Shown: piece after piece, positions 18,636 to 27,839 of the stretch
Layout: every line of letters begins with the position of its first letter
Numbering within the stretch: position 1 is the first letter of the stretch
From: Candidatus Protochlamydia naegleriophila
GTDB taxonomy: Bacteria; Chlamydiota; Chlamydiia; Chlamydiales; Parachlamydiaceae
Length of the DNA stretch: 64,000 bases
Assembly: GCF_001499655.1 (NCBI RefSeq)
Contig: NZ_LN879502.1
Span: forward strand, 558,001-622,000
Direction of reading: 5' to 3'
Program-made: the position numbers and the translations under genes
The notes under the pieces: generated by a model
What the model saw: the letters and a program-made list of their open reading frames with translations, nothing else
The model's database searches: none
What the model was told of the DNA's origin: nothing

Positions 18636-20027
18636 TTATGCATAATGGGTTCTGAGATGCTGCGAAATGATTTCAATGCATTCTTTCAAGGGCTTATCTG
18701 TTAATTGAGGGGCAACACTATTCCACGATTGTTGAAACTGAATCGCTTCTTGGTCTTGATATCCATGAAGTTTGATTGTTAGCCCTGTATGCTGAGCGGC
18801 TAAACAATGAAGCAAATAGATTGCATGGGTATCGTTACTAAAGGCCCCACAACCAATTTTTCCCGAATGAATGATTGGATGATCGGATTGTTCCTTAATT
18901 AATTGCAAACCTGCCATTAAGGTGTTGAAATTGTCCTTGAGCGTTGACGGATCCCATTGTTCGGCACGATTTCTTGAAAACAATTTAGGTGCGGCGATTG
19001 CAAGTATATTGACGTTTTGAGGATGAGCTAATGGTATTGTCGAATCTAAAAGCTCTGATTCCGATAAACCTGATAGTTTATCTCCATATGCCAAATCATT
19101 GTTCACTGCCTGCACACGATGAAGACCTTTCATTAAGTAAGGATTAGGAGATCCTCTCATGACTCGATTCCTATCCGTTAAAGAACCTTCTCGGGTAGTA
19201 ATATCACACCAACCTGTCTTGCTGGAACTTAAATGTCCCGCTATATGAGCTGCAAAATCGGGCATTTCATGGACCATTATCTCTTCCTGAACAAAACCAT
19301 GTGTAAAACATCCTCCGCCTAAACTGGCATTGGCAAAGTCTACCCAAAAGTCTTCAGAGACAGAATCTGTAGGCACATAATCGTAAAAAGCAGATGTTAC
19401 GCTTAAATTTAAAGTTCTTTCAGCTCTAAATCTCTCACTGAAATAAGAGGGATCTATAGGTAGAGGGTCGGCCGATGTTGATGAAAATTTGAAGTTATCC
19501 CTATTTTCTAATCTGAACGTTTTAAGCTCAATCGGACATTCCTTGGAGATAAAAAGGTCCAGTCCTTGCTGAATTAAAGCAGCTTTTTTCTGCTCCACGG
19601 GAGATCCTTTCTTTAAGGCGGCTATTTCCAACCTTAGATCGCTCAAAGAGACAAAAGCATAGGAATGCTTCTGATTGTTAAACGGATTGAAAGCGTCAAC
19701 TTTCCCGCGATTCGGGCTTTTCGGATTGTGAGTATCAGTGAAAGAATGATTGGTTGTAGGACCAGCGCAATAGACTTTTACTCTTGTCTTGCCAGATATT
19801 CCTGCATTCCAATTGTCGCTAGAATTGGGCAATCTCAAAATAAATTTTACGAGCGCACTCACTACTAGCCACACACGGTTTGGGAAAGAATAACTTTTTT
19901 CATACCGACCAATAAATCTATATTCCCTTCCGTTGTGATCAACGGACATTGTCTTTGGAGGTTTACCTGGTACCGGATAATAGTCGTTAGGAAGCTCGTT
20001 AATTTCAGTAATAAGAATAGTCATCAT
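18636..20027 (-). CDS. Poly(ADP-ribose) glycohydrolase-like macrodomain protein, putative effector
   Basis: 463-residue protein whose middle carries the PARG catalytic signature: VDFANASLGGG ends at residue 239 and is followed after seven residues by QEE at 247-249. The spacing GGG-X7-QEE is that of true PARGs, and Asp230/Asn233 are the expected ribose contacts. A second PARG block, GKIGCGAFSND, is at 389-399. PARGs cut the ribose-ribose bonds of poly(ADP-ribose). The N-terminal 200 residues have one short hydrophobic helix near 51-66 and match nothing I know. A PARG in an intracellular bacterium suggests action on host ADP-ribosylation, though a role in its own ADP-ribose chemistry is possible. 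GAAGG precedes two adjacent ATGs. Single-gene unit with its own terminator. Confidence 0.8.
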   Translation of the reverse strand: MMTILITEINELPNDYYPVPGKPPKTMSVDHNGREYRFIGRYEKSYSFPNRVWLVVSALVKFILRLPNSSDNWNAGISGKTRVKVYCAGPTTNHSFTDTHNPKSPNRGKVDAFNPFNNQKHSYAFVSLSDLRLEIAALKKGSPVEQKKAALIQQGLDLFISKECPIELKTFRLENRDNFKFSSTSADPLPIDPSYFSERFRAERTLNLSVTSAFYDYVPTDSVSEDFWVDFANASLGGGCFTHGFVQEEIMVHEMPDFAAHIAGHLSSSKTGWCDITTREGSLTDRNRVMRGSPNPYLMKGLHRVQAVNNDLAYGDKLSGLSESELLDSTIPLAHPQNVNILAIAAPKLFSRNRAEQWDPSTLKDNFNTLMAGLQLIKEQSDHPIIHSGKIGCGAFSNDTHAIYLLHCLAAQHTGLTIKLHGYQDQEAIQFQQSWNSVAPQLTDKPLKECIEIISQHLRTHYA

Positions 20028-20213
20028 TTGCCTTCTTTATGTTAAAATTGATATTAATTTTAATTTATCTTTGCTTTCTTTATGTTAATTTTTTGTAAAA
20101 TAATCTTAATTTTTAGGGTATTTAACTTCGATCAATCGCTCTTCCATGCCTATGGTCAAGAGGCATTTATTAAGAGTAATAGGTGTGTTCAGGGCTAGTT
20201 GGAACTAAGGAAT

Positions 20214-20256
20214 AAAAAAAATACAAGCTTGACTATGATGCTTATAGCCAGCTTGT
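20214..20256 (-). terminator. Strong intrinsic terminator of the alcohol dehydrogenase gene
   Basis: On the minus strand ACAAGCTgGCTAT pairs with ATAGTcAAGCTTGT and is followed by a run of eight T residues (20221-20214). It lies about 48 nt beyond the stop at 20304. The rest of 20028-20213 shows no gene. Confidence 0.85.
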
Positions 20257-20303
20257 TTACAAGGATGGATTAATTTGGAGTCTTGCTGCTTTAGCCCTTT
20301 TTG

Positions 20304-21347
20304 CTAATGCTGGTTTTTCAAGATCACCTTTAAAGCATTTTGATGGGCAGCATCTTTAAACACTTCATAGGCCTTCAAAATGTCTTTTAAATCAAAGTGG
20401 TGGGTGATCAGCCGCTCAGGTTTGAGCTTGCCATTTTTAAAAGTCGTGAGAAGAGTTGGAATACTATATGTATCGACTAGTGCTGTTGTGAGGGTAATAT
20501 TGCGATCCCAAAGCTTTTCTAAATGAAAATCAACGCTTGTTCCATGGACTCCAACATTGGCGATAAAGCCGCCGGGAGCAATGATGGACTGGCAGATATC
20601 GAAGGCGGAACGATTGCCGACGGCTTCGATCGCTACATTGACTCCTTTGTTTTGTGTCAGACTCATGATGGTTTCAACTGCTCGATCGCTACTGCCATTA
20701 ACAATAGCTGTTGCACCCAAGCGTTTGGCCATTTCCAAGCGGTGGCCGTCTAAATCCACAACAAAAATATTGGCTGGAGAGTAGAATTGCGCCGTCAACA
20801 AAGCGGCTAAGCCTACGGGACCCGCTCCAATGATTGCCACCGTGTCTCCTAGCTTGATCTGTCCCTTTAAAACACCTGTTTCGAAACCCGTTGGTAAAAT
20901 ATCGCTGAACATGACGGCAACTTCTTCGTCGACTTCTGGCGGAAGGGGATGAAGGCTTGTGTCGGCATAAGGAATGCGGACATATTCGGCTTGCGTTCCA
21001 TCAATTTTATGCCCCAGCAGCCAACCGCCTACTTCGCAATGCGAGTACATTTTATTTTTGCAGTAAGAGCATTTTCCGCAGCAGGTAATGCATGAGATTA
21101 AGACCTTGTCATTCACATGGAAATTGGACACTCCGTTTCCAACAGCTTCAATGATGCCAACTCCTTCGTGCCCAAGTGTGCGCCCACTTATAACTGTTGG
21201 TACATCGCCTTTCATGATGTGAAGGTCGGTCCCGCAAATGGTTGTTCTTAATATTTTGACAATGCAGTCGGTCGGTTTTTCCAACTGAGGCTTTGGCTTA
21301 TCTTCTAAAGAGATTTTACCGGGACCTTGATAGACTAAAGCTTTCAT
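20304..21347 (-). CDS. Zinc-dependent medium-chain alcohol dehydrogenase
   Basis: 347-residue NAD(P)-dependent dehydrogenase. Catalytic zinc ligands are Cys in RTTICGTDLH and the GHEGVG histidine/glutamate; structural zinc is held by the four cysteines in CCGKCSYCKN...C. The nucleotide fold is marked by AIIGAGPVGLAAL, and VDLDGHRL ends with an acidic residue, favouring NAD. Likely substrates are small alcohols or a sugar alcohol; threonine dehydrogenase-like enzymes are also in this branch. Monocistronic with a strong terminator. Confidence 0.92.
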   Translation of the reverse strand: MKALVYQGPGKISLEDKPKPQLEKPTDCIVKILRTTICGTDLHIMKGDVPTVISGRTLGHEGVGIIEAVGNGVSNFHVNDKVLISCITCCGKCSYCKNKMYSHCEVGGWLLGHKIDGTQAEYVRIPYADTSLHPLPPEVDEEVAVMFSDILPTGFETGVLKGQIKLGDTVAIIGAGPVGLAALLTAQFYSPANIFVVDLDGHRLEMAKRLGATAIVNGSSDRAVETIMSLTQNKGVNVAIEAVGNRSAFDICQSIIAPGGFIANVGVHGTSVDFHLEKLWDRNITLTTALVDTYSIPTLLTTFKNGKLKPERLITHHFDLKDILKAYEVFKDAAHQNALKVILKNQH

Positions 21348-21410
21348 AGCTGGGCTCCTGCTAATTGTGTTCGATATTTTAGAAAAAGTGACCTAAATGG
21401 AATCCGTTAA

Positions 21411-21653
21411 TTAAACCTTATACGAGAGGCGTCCTCTCATTTCAGACGTTATAAGAATCGCTTTTGATCTTGGATTCTTTTCCGTCATGTCTTGAAGGTC
21501 TAGATAAACAGTGACCTTTCGACGCAAGCGCAGAGAATCTGACTGCTTGGCCTCCAATGAAGTTTTTGGAACATTTGTTGGGCGATTAAGAGGGGTTGGT
21601 GCATGTGCTGAAGGGATAGGAGTCGTAAAGCTGGAATGAAGTGGGATGGACAT
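21411..21653 (-). CDS. Small basic protein of unknown function
   Basis: 80-codon gene whose ATG is preceded by a near-perfect AGGAGG at 5-nt spacing, the main support for it. The first 45 residues are Pro/Thr/Ser-rich and disordered-looking; the rest is charged and could form a small strand-helix unit (RRKVTVYLDLQDMTEK). No signal peptide. It follows the 71-codon gene upstream on the same strand by 91 nt. The same frame stays open further upstream, so a frameshifted single gene is the alternative. Family not recognised. Confidence 0.5.
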   Translation of the reverse strand: MSIPLHSSFTTPIPSAHAPTPLNRPTNVPKTSLEAKQSDSLRLRRKVTVYLDLQDMTEKNPRSKAILITSEMRGRLSYKV

Positions 21654-21744
21654 CGTGCCTCCTAGGTATTGAATTTGAATAGACTTAGTTATCCGAGTTA
21701 TAAAGCGTGGCTGCATAACTTGGAATTTATGAGGTTTTTGACTG

Positions 21745-21960
21745 TTAGAGAATAACTCCAACTGTTTTCCAAGCTGTTCGAATGCTATTGTAAACTGTTT
21801 TGTCATTTGGAAAGAGCTGGTCTGCAGTCTTGATAGCGTTGGCAAACTCTGCCATCGTGGCGTCCAAAGAGTGTTTGCAAGGATGAAAGGGGTCTTGTTC
21901 AAATGGTGTTGCAACAGGTTGTGTAAGCAAGCTTAAACGATAATCCAAATTAACATACAT
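21745..21960 (-). CDS. Small helical protein of unknown function
   Basis: 71-codon gene with AAGGAAA 5 nt before the ATG. The second half is likely alpha-helical (SLDATMAEFANAIKTADQLF). It is first of a two-gene minus-strand unit with the 80-codon gene. Small size, helical content and tandem arrangement recall secretion accessory proteins, but I see no specific motif to support that. No known family recognised. Confidence 0.45.
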   Translation of the reverse strand: MYVNLDYRLSLLTQPVATPFEQDPFHPCKHSLDATMAEFANAIKTADQLFPNDKTVYNSIRTAWKTVGVIL

Positions 21961-22207
21961 AGTACTTTCCTTATGTAGGTATTATTAGGTCTATGGAAAA
22001 GGTTAATTTAAGAGCTTTGAGCTTGAGCAAAATTTGCAACCGACCTTTATCTTCCGATCTCTCAAGATTCAATGACGTTAAGCCAAATGAATAAAAAATT
22101 TTGTTATATGAGATCGAAAAGAAATGGTAAATAAAAAATATCTATTATTTTTATATATTGAGTATTGTTTGCAACGATCTTAATGTCTGCAAAGGACAGG
22201 TGATTCT

Positions 22208-23647
22208 ATGCTTCCGATCTATTCCGATTTACTTGAGCCTTCCAACTCAAGCCTGGCCGAGTCTAAGCAGGCTTATCTCTGCTTGACAGAAAGGCATTTG
22301 CAAGCCCTGTGGCTAGAGCAAAAATACATTCATGCTTGGTTGACAAGTAGAGGTGAAGTTGTAGAGGTACTTTCGCCCGGTATTTGGAATACAGAAGCCG
22401 GACCAGACTTTTTAAAGGCTCATGTGCGCATCGGTGAAAAGGAATATAGGGGGGACGTAGAGATTCATTTAAGTGATGGCGGATGGTATCAACATGGACA
22501 TCAAACAGATGAAAGATATGAGCAGGTTATTCTCCATCTCTCTTATTACATGCCTCAAAAGCCTCAAAAGCTTTTAAAAACAAATGGCCCTATTCCTTTT
22601 CAGATCTACATCGAGAATGTTCTGACGGTACCAGCTGCTCGCCTGGTTAAATTGATAGATTTAGATCTTTATCCCTATAGACGCTTTGTAGGCAGTGGCC
22701 AATGTGCCAGCCGCTTATTCAAGCATCTATCAGAAGAGCGCATTCGCTTTTTATTGACTTCTGCTGCATTTTGGCGCTTAGAGAGAAAAGAAGTGTTTTT
22801 GCAAAGCCACCTGACAGGCCGCTCCTTGCAGTTAGCAGGTGGGATGGCAATGGCTCTTGGCTATAAGCACAACGCTGAGGCTTTTTTAGAGCTATTTTTG
22901 TTTTTATTTCCTTACCGTGACATTTCCTATAGCGAATTGCTTGCCTTGGCAATAGGCTGTTGCGGCTTTTTTGAGACTGGACGCAAAATAAATTGGGAGC
23001 AATCCAGTTATTATCAAGAGCTTCGTTCTTTGTGGTGGGGGTTAAGGGATAAGTTGACCCATCAAGCTTCCCTGAGGCTGGATCACATCAGGCCCCTCAA
23101 TCACCCAGTCCGCCGCTTGGCATATCTTGTAAAGTTATTGCAAGATCCTAAAATGGATTGCTTATGGCTTGATCTTTTAAGAGAATGGGAGCGAAATGTG
23201 GAAGAATTGGCTACTTCGATGCGTCCAAAAAGCTTTTTGGACCGATTAATAGCCCTCATTCCTGCTTATGGAGATGATTACTGGAAGCGGCATTACACTT
23301 TTGAGGCGCAAGCTCAAAAGAAAGAGCTTCCTTTGATCGGCTATGATCTAAAAAGGGAATTCGTTGTAAATACCTATTTACCTCTTTTATATGCGACTCT
23401 CAAAGAGAGATGCCAGCTATCACATTTGGCTGTTTTTCAGACCTTTTACGCCAGTCTTGGTGCTCCAAAGACGAGCAAGGGGCGCTATTTGACCCATCGG
23501 TTTTTCGGTGAGGCGTCCAAAGGGAAGCTTCTGAATAAAGCCACACTTATGCAAGGAGCCTATCAGCTCCATAAAGATTTTTGTGTGCATCATGAAGCTA
23601 GTTGCGAGGGATGTCCTTTTGTTGAGCGCTATCTAAATCGGTTTTGA
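22208..23647 (+). CDS. DUF2851 family protein
   Basis: 479-residue cytoplasmic protein. The N-terminal third contains the DUF2851 core: GEVVEVLSPGIWNTEAGPDF followed by GDVEIHLSDGGWYQHGHQTD and VILHLSYY. This Glu/Asp/His pattern resembles a nuclease-type core, though no activity is established. The C-terminus ends in a cysteine cluster (C-x7-C-x2-C, within HHEASCEGCPF) that may bind metal. GGACAGGTG lies just upstream of the ATG. It converges with the uridylyltransferase gene with only 11 nt between stops. Confidence 0.85.
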   Translation: MLPIYSDLLEPSNSSLAESKQAYLCLTERHLQALWLEQKYIHAWLTSRGEVVEVLSPGIWNTEAGPDFLKAHVRIGEKEYRGDVEIHLSDGGWYQHGHQTDERYEQVILHLSYYMPQKPQKLLKTNGPIPFQIYIENVLTVPAARLVKLIDLDLYPYRRFVGSGQCASRLFKHLSEERIRFLLTSAAFWRLERKEVFLQSHLTGRSLQLAGGMAMALGYKHNAEAFLELFLFLFPYRDISYSELLALAIGCCGFFETGRKINWEQSSYYQELRSLWWGLRDKLTHQASLRLDHIRPLNHPVRRLAYLVKLLQDPKMDCLWLDLLREWERNVEELATSMRPKSFLDRLIALIPAYGDDYWKRHYTFEAQAQKKELPLIGYDLKREFVVNTYLPLLYATLKERCQLSHLAVFQTFYASLGAPKTSKGRYLTHRFFGEASKGKLLNKATLMQGAYQLHKDFCVHHEASCEGCPFVERYLNRF

Positions 23648-23658
23648 ATCTAAGATTT

Positions 23659-25842
23659 TTAATTGTGTTTCATGTGCAGCTTGATTCGGTCTTCTTCGTC
23701 GAAATGGTAGTGCCAAGACCAGCTAGGGTTCTCGATCTTTGTCAATTCCTCAGCCAAAGTGCCATCAGAGGCTGCTTTTAGAGTTAGGCGGTGGTAGGCC
23801 GGAACTTCAAAGTAGCAGTTTCCGGTAAGTGTGATATGTTCGGCATGGAATTCGGCTCCTTCTTTGAGATGGATCCTTACACACTCATTACGCTGGAGCT
23901 TATTTTTCCAAAAGTGCTGGGGCAGCCTGTAATCGATTCCTTTGTTCCGGATGGTCACATGTTGCAGATGGCAGCGACTCTCAAGACCATATTCCAAAAG
24001 ATCATTCTCGTTGATTGAACCGAGAGGTGAGGGAGATTCAATCAATAAACTGCCTTCGAGATCGAGATGGTCAATGTTGACTTCTGCAAGCTCAATTTGA
24101 AGCTCAGACCTATCTGCAAAGCGGCCATGCCGTATTTTTTGCTGAACGACAGAGTAAAGAGGGCCCAAAGCAGGATGGAAAAGAAATATGCAATTCGGCC
24201 CTGCTTTTAAAAACTCATCAAGAGATTGTTCATCAGGCACTTTGAAGTGGCAACCCTGATTTAGAAGTTCGCGATTATTGGAAAGGATGTCGTAGTAGGC
24301 TTGCTCGGGAGTCGAAACAGCAGACTCTCCTGGTGTATAAGATTTTTTTGTTGTCGAAATTGTCTTGGAGCGCTTGTTATAGACGATGAATGATTTAAGC
24401 CTCCGTTGGAACTCCTTCCTTGGTAGACGATTTGGGAAGCGATCTACTATGTAATCTGCAATGTTTTGCATCGTAGATTCTAGTCTGCCGCCTGGAACAA
24501 ATGAGACATGTCCTTCTTGGTCTATATAGGAGACTTTCGACTTCATATTAATCAGCTGACCTGGAATGGGACAACTGTGCAAGGCTTCTTGAATGGCTGG
24601 AATATGAACAAATAAAATATTGGTGTTAGTTGGGTAGATAGAATAAGGGCTGCCTTCTTTTGCAGGCTCTTCACCAATCCCACGATAGGCAAAGTCTGTA
24701 TATTCGATGTTTGTGAGGCGGTATTCAAAATGATTCGAGACTTCTGTTTCAATTAAGACATTTGTTCCTTCGGCACTGTTTAAAAGGCGTTCGCAAGAGA
24801 CAAATCCAAAAGCTTTCTTTTGTTTGCATCCAATTCCAACTAAGCCAAGTATCGAGCTGTCAATGCCTGCCAAAGGATTATTAATTTGGCGCACCAATCC
24901 GTCTTCAATGCCTTGCGAGGCTAGCCAGGCAAACACACCTTGTTCTTCGGCTAACTTCCACATCACACCATGGCCACCTGGTTTAAGCGTCAATGTTAGA
25001 GGTGAAGAAAGTGACCAATTTCCTTCTTGTGTAAGGACGGGGACGAGGGGCTGAATAAAAAAATAAAAACTTTCTGGCGGCCTGCCAAACCAATTATAGC
25101 GCTGACAAATGTCTAGAATATGGGCGTGATTATTTTTTTCCGTGGAAGTCATCATTGCTACAGGAATGCAAAGTTGCTTGTCGTATAGTTTAAAATGGAG
25201 GTATTCCCGGGCCTGCAAATCACGTATGAGCCCTTCAAGCAATGATTTTCCCAAAAAAGGCAGGACGGCGGCGGGTAGAGGAACTTTTGTCTCCTCATCC
25301 ATGAGATTTAACCGGTCACCTGCTCCGCCGACAGGATAGATTTCAACGAGTTTGCCCAAACTCTCCAATCCCCATCGAATGGCTTTACGTACAGCAGGTT
25401 TATCATGTCCTAAAAATAGCCCTTCCGGCTGAATGTAGCTCGTATTGTCGAGAGATGGCTTTTTAAGAGTGCTTTGAAAAAAAATCATGGATAAGACAGT
25501 CAAATGGTATCCAATGATTCCCCCCATGTATTGATAAAAATGCTCGATGCTGACCAGTTGCTGGGCCAATTTATGCAAACGCTCAAAAGGCTCTTTTTCC
25601 ACTACTGTTTGATTGAAGACAATCGGGCCTTGGCCAATGGCGATAATCGATTTAATCGCATAATCGCTCTCCTCATTTAAGCCTGCTAAATAGGGTTGTA
25701 GGAGATTAGATCTATGAAAAAAATCTTTAACAATTGGGAGGGAATTTAAGATAGCAAGCTTCTCGGTTATGATAGAGGTTTGTCGCAAATTTGCAACGAG
25801 TGTCCGAAGGTCATAAACGTGCTGTTCTAAATTCAAAGCCAT
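23659..25842 (-). CDS. UGP3-like nucleotide-sugar pyrophosphorylase (UTP-glucose-1-phosphate uridylyltransferase family)
   Basis: About 727 residues. The nucleotidyltransferase core starts near residue 170 (EIYPVGGAGDRLNL), then KVPLPAAVLPFLGKSLLEG, AMMTSTEKNNHAH, KPGGHGVMWKL and FGFVSCERLLNSAEGTNVLI. These blocks are strikingly like the plant chloroplast UGP3 enzyme, which makes UDP-glucose for sulfolipid synthesis, rather than bacterial GalU or cytosolic UGP. About 165 N-terminal helical residues and a C-terminal beta-helix-like region follow the UGP3 layout. The ATG at 25842 (GGGAG 5 nt before) is preferred to one 15 nt earlier. The exact sugar cannot be told from sequence. Confidence 0.8.
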   Translation of the reverse strand: MALNLEQHVYDLRTLVANLRQTSIITEKLAILNSLPIVKDFFHRSNLLQPYLAGLNEESDYAIKSIIAIGQGPIVFNQTVVEKEPFERLHKLAQQLVSIEHFYQYMGGIIGYHLTVLSMIFFQSTLKKPSLDNTSYIQPEGLFLGHDKPAVRKAIRWGLESLGKLVEIYPVGGAGDRLNLMDEETKVPLPAAVLPFLGKSLLEGLIRDLQAREYLHFKLYDKQLCIPVAMMTSTEKNNHAHILDICQRYNWFGRPPESFYFFIQPLVPVLTQEGNWSLSSPLTLTLKPGGHGVMWKLAEEQGVFAWLASQGIEDGLVRQINNPLAGIDSSILGLVGIGCKQKKAFGFVSCERLLNSAEGTNVLIETEVSNHFEYRLTNIEYTDFAYRGIGEEPAKEGSPYSIYPTNTNILFVHIPAIQEALHSCPIPGQLINMKSKVSYIDQEGHVSFVPGGRLESTMQNIADYIVDRFPNRLPRKEFQRRLKSFIVYNKRSKTISTTKKSYTPGESAVSTPEQAYYDILSNNRELLNQGCHFKVPDEQSLDEFLKAGPNCIFLFHPALGPLYSVVQQKIRHGRFADRSELQIELAEVNIDHLDLEGSLLIESPSPLGSINENDLLEYGLESRCHLQHVTIRNKGIDYRLPQHFWKNKLQRNECVRIHLKEGAEFHAEHITLTGNCYFEVPAYHRLTLKAASDGTLAEELTKIENPSWSWHYHFDEEDRIKLHMKHN

Positions 25843-25857
25843 TTTACTCCCGATCAT

Positions 25858-26419
25858 ATAAGTTTAGCTTGCGTTTTTGATAAGTTTTTATTTAGCCATA
25901 GATTACATTTATAATGCCTAGATTCTAGATTATTTCTCAAACTGGTTAAAAGTTGATGACAACCTTATCGGTAGTTTACAGCAAATTAGTTTGATCATGC
26001 CTCCACAACGTCCTTCAATCGTTTCATGATTAATTTGACGTTGCCTTTAAAATCTAAAAAGAAGAGGGTAGCTTGCCTTAAATGCTTATTTTAGTCTTGA
26101 AAAATTTTATTCTTAAAGATTTATTTAATTCATAAGATCAAAAATTAATGATGTTAAATTTTAAGAGTTACATCTAAAACAGACTGTTTTTAATTTATTT
26201 GGGAAGTTAGTGTGAGATTTTTTTAAATTAAGCAAATATGACTCAAAGTTAAGGAGTTAAATTTTTTTGCTTTGGCAATTAGATCCGCGTGATGGTCTTT
26301 TTGCATAAAAAGCAAACAAATTGTTTTGACTAGAAAATGCAACAGCGATAAAAGAATCCCGATAAGATGACTCAGTGTCTCGCCTATAGTGTTCATCAAA
26401 TATCAAAGGAGATTTTAGG
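25858..26419. other. 560-base AT-rich intergenic stretch
   Basis: No gene supported on either strand. Very AT-rich toward the right, consistent with a promoter region for the SWIB gene; its ribosome-binding site AAGGAG is at about 26406-26411. The left end should hold the promoter of the minus-strand uridylyltransferase gene. Confidence 0.5.
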
Positions 26420-26719
26420 ATGACAAAAGATACGAAAGATACAAAAAAAAATTCTGCGTTCATGAGACCCGTACAAGTGAGCGAAACACTTGCTGAAATT
26501 GTTGGAAATGGCCCTATGCCAAGAACGGAAGTGACCAAGCGTGTGTGGGATTATATTAAAAAACACAAGTTGCAAGATCAAACTAACAAGCGTAATATCA
26601 ATCCAGATGCCAAATTGGCCAAAGTCTTGGGATCAAACCAATCTATTGATATGTTTAAAATGACTAGCAAGATTGCTAAGCATTTAAAAGAGCCTGAAAT
26701 GTCTGGATCTAAGCATTAA
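26420..26719 (+). CDS. SWIB/MDM2-domain protein
   Basis: 99-residue basic protein consisting almost entirely of one SWIB domain (VSETLAEIVGNGPMPRTEVT, VWDYIKKHKLQD, INPDAKLAKVLG, IDMFKMTSKIAKHL). SWIB domains belong to eukaryotic SWI/SNF chromatin remodellers. Among bacteria they are characteristic of chlamydiae, where CT460 occupies this same place before yaeI. A role in the condensed chlamydial nucleoid or in the host nucleus has been proposed; sequence alone does not decide. AAGGAG precedes the ATG by 8 nt. Confidence 0.94.
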   Translation: MTKDTKDTKKNSAFMRPVQVSETLAEIVGNGPMPRTEVTKRVWDYIKKHKLQDQTNKRNINPDAKLAKVLGSNQSIDMFKMTSKIAKHLKEPEMSGSKH

Positions 26720-26763
26720 TTCTCTGCATCTCATTATCCTTTTTAGCTTTAAGTGAACCTAGG

Positions 26764-26805
26764 TGCGTCTATAGATTTTACATTTTATAGGCGCATTTAT
26801 TTTTC
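26764..26805 (+). terminator. Intrinsic terminator after the SWIB gene
   Basis: TGCGTCTATA (26764-26773) pairs with TATAGGCGCA (26786-26795) with one G-T pair, followed by TTTATTTTT. It lies 45 nt past the SWIB stop. Confidence 0.8.
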
Positions 26806-26864
26806 TCGTTCTTTTCTTTATTTTCTCATCTCAGCTATAATTTTTCTCTTTATGGGAAATAACA

Positions 26865-27839
26865 ATGCGTCAAAAAAAGAAATGGGCTGAGTGGGCTTGG
26901 GATGCGTGGTGCGTTGCCTCTGTCATAGGACTTTGGCCACGCTTTATTGAACCGCATCTACTTTCTGTCACAAAGCTTGCTCTTCCGATTCCTCGCTTGC
27001 CACCGAATCTGAATGGTTTAAACATTTTGCAATTCAGTGATTTACATTGGAGTTGGAGATTTTCTTGGCATTTGAAGCGTAAGCTCATCCGAAAGATCAA
27101 CCGCCTGAAGCCTGACATGATCGTTTTTACTGGAGACTTTCTTTGCCGGTCGAAGCTGGAAGATAAAGAAGGATTGAAAAGCCTTTTATCCTCTTTGCAG
27201 GCCCCATATGGCTGCTTTGCTATCTTGGGCAATCACGATTATGAACGGTTCATTACGGTCAATGGGGAGGGCTATTACGACGTTGAGCACCCATCTGAAA
27301 CATCCGATATCGGCAAGGGCTTTAAGCGCCTCTTCAGTTCGACTATGCTAACTGGGCAAGCAACGGCAGAGGCTCGGAAGGTCAGCCAGCATCAAGAGCT
27401 CATCGATCTCTTGAGCCAAACCCCTTTCCAGTTGCTTAATAATGAGACCCAGTTGGTTTCTTTGAAAGACTGTAAGATTAACGTATGCGGGCTAGAAGAG
27501 TATTCGCTCGGCCGCTTTAATCCCGAAAAAGCCTTCCAAGATTATGACAGGGCTTATCCAGGCATTGTACTTTCACATAATCCGGATACGATTGAGCGTC
27601 TAAAGCCGTATCCTGGAGACATTATTTTGGCGGGGCATACGCATGGTGGACAAGTCAATCTTCCTTTTTTATGGAGAAAATTTACCCAGATCGAGCATTT
27701 AGAATTTAAAAGCGGGCTTAAGAGCATTGGCAAAAAGTGGGCCTATATCAATCGCGGCTTGGCGAGCGTCATGCGCTTTCGCTGGTTTGCCATGCCAGAA
27801 TTAACTTTATTGACTTTACAAGTGGAAAAAGATGGCTAA
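26865..27839 (+). CDS. Membrane-anchored calcineurin-like metallophosphoesterase (YaeI/CT461 family)
   Basis: 324-residue phosphohydrolase of the family including lipid-A-active LpxG (CT461) and E. coli YaeI. An N-terminal hydrophobic segment (about residues 13-25) anchors it. Metal-binding motifs are in order: SDLHW near 59, FTGDF near 88, GNHDYE near 123, LSHNPD near 240 and AGHTHGGQ near 257. Chlamydial members can act as UDP-2,3-diacylglucosamine hydrolases in lipid A synthesis, which is the likeliest role. It overlaps ispD by 8 nt. Confidence 0.9.
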   Translation: MRQKKKWAEWAWDAWCVASVIGLWPRFIEPHLLSVTKLALPIPRLPPNLNGLNILQFSDLHWSWRFSWHLKRKLIRKINRLKPDMIVFTGDFLCRSKLEDKEGLKSLLSSLQAPYGCFAILGNHDYERFITVNGEGYYDVEHPSETSDIGKGFKRLFSSTMLTGQATAEARKVSQHQELIDLLSQTPFQLLNNETQLVSLKDCKINVCGLEEYSLGRFNPEKAFQDYDRAYPGIVLSHNPDTIERLKPYPGDIILAGHTHGGQVNLPFLWRKFTQIEHLEFKSGLKSIGKKWAYINRGLASVMRFRWFAMPELTLLTLQVEKDG

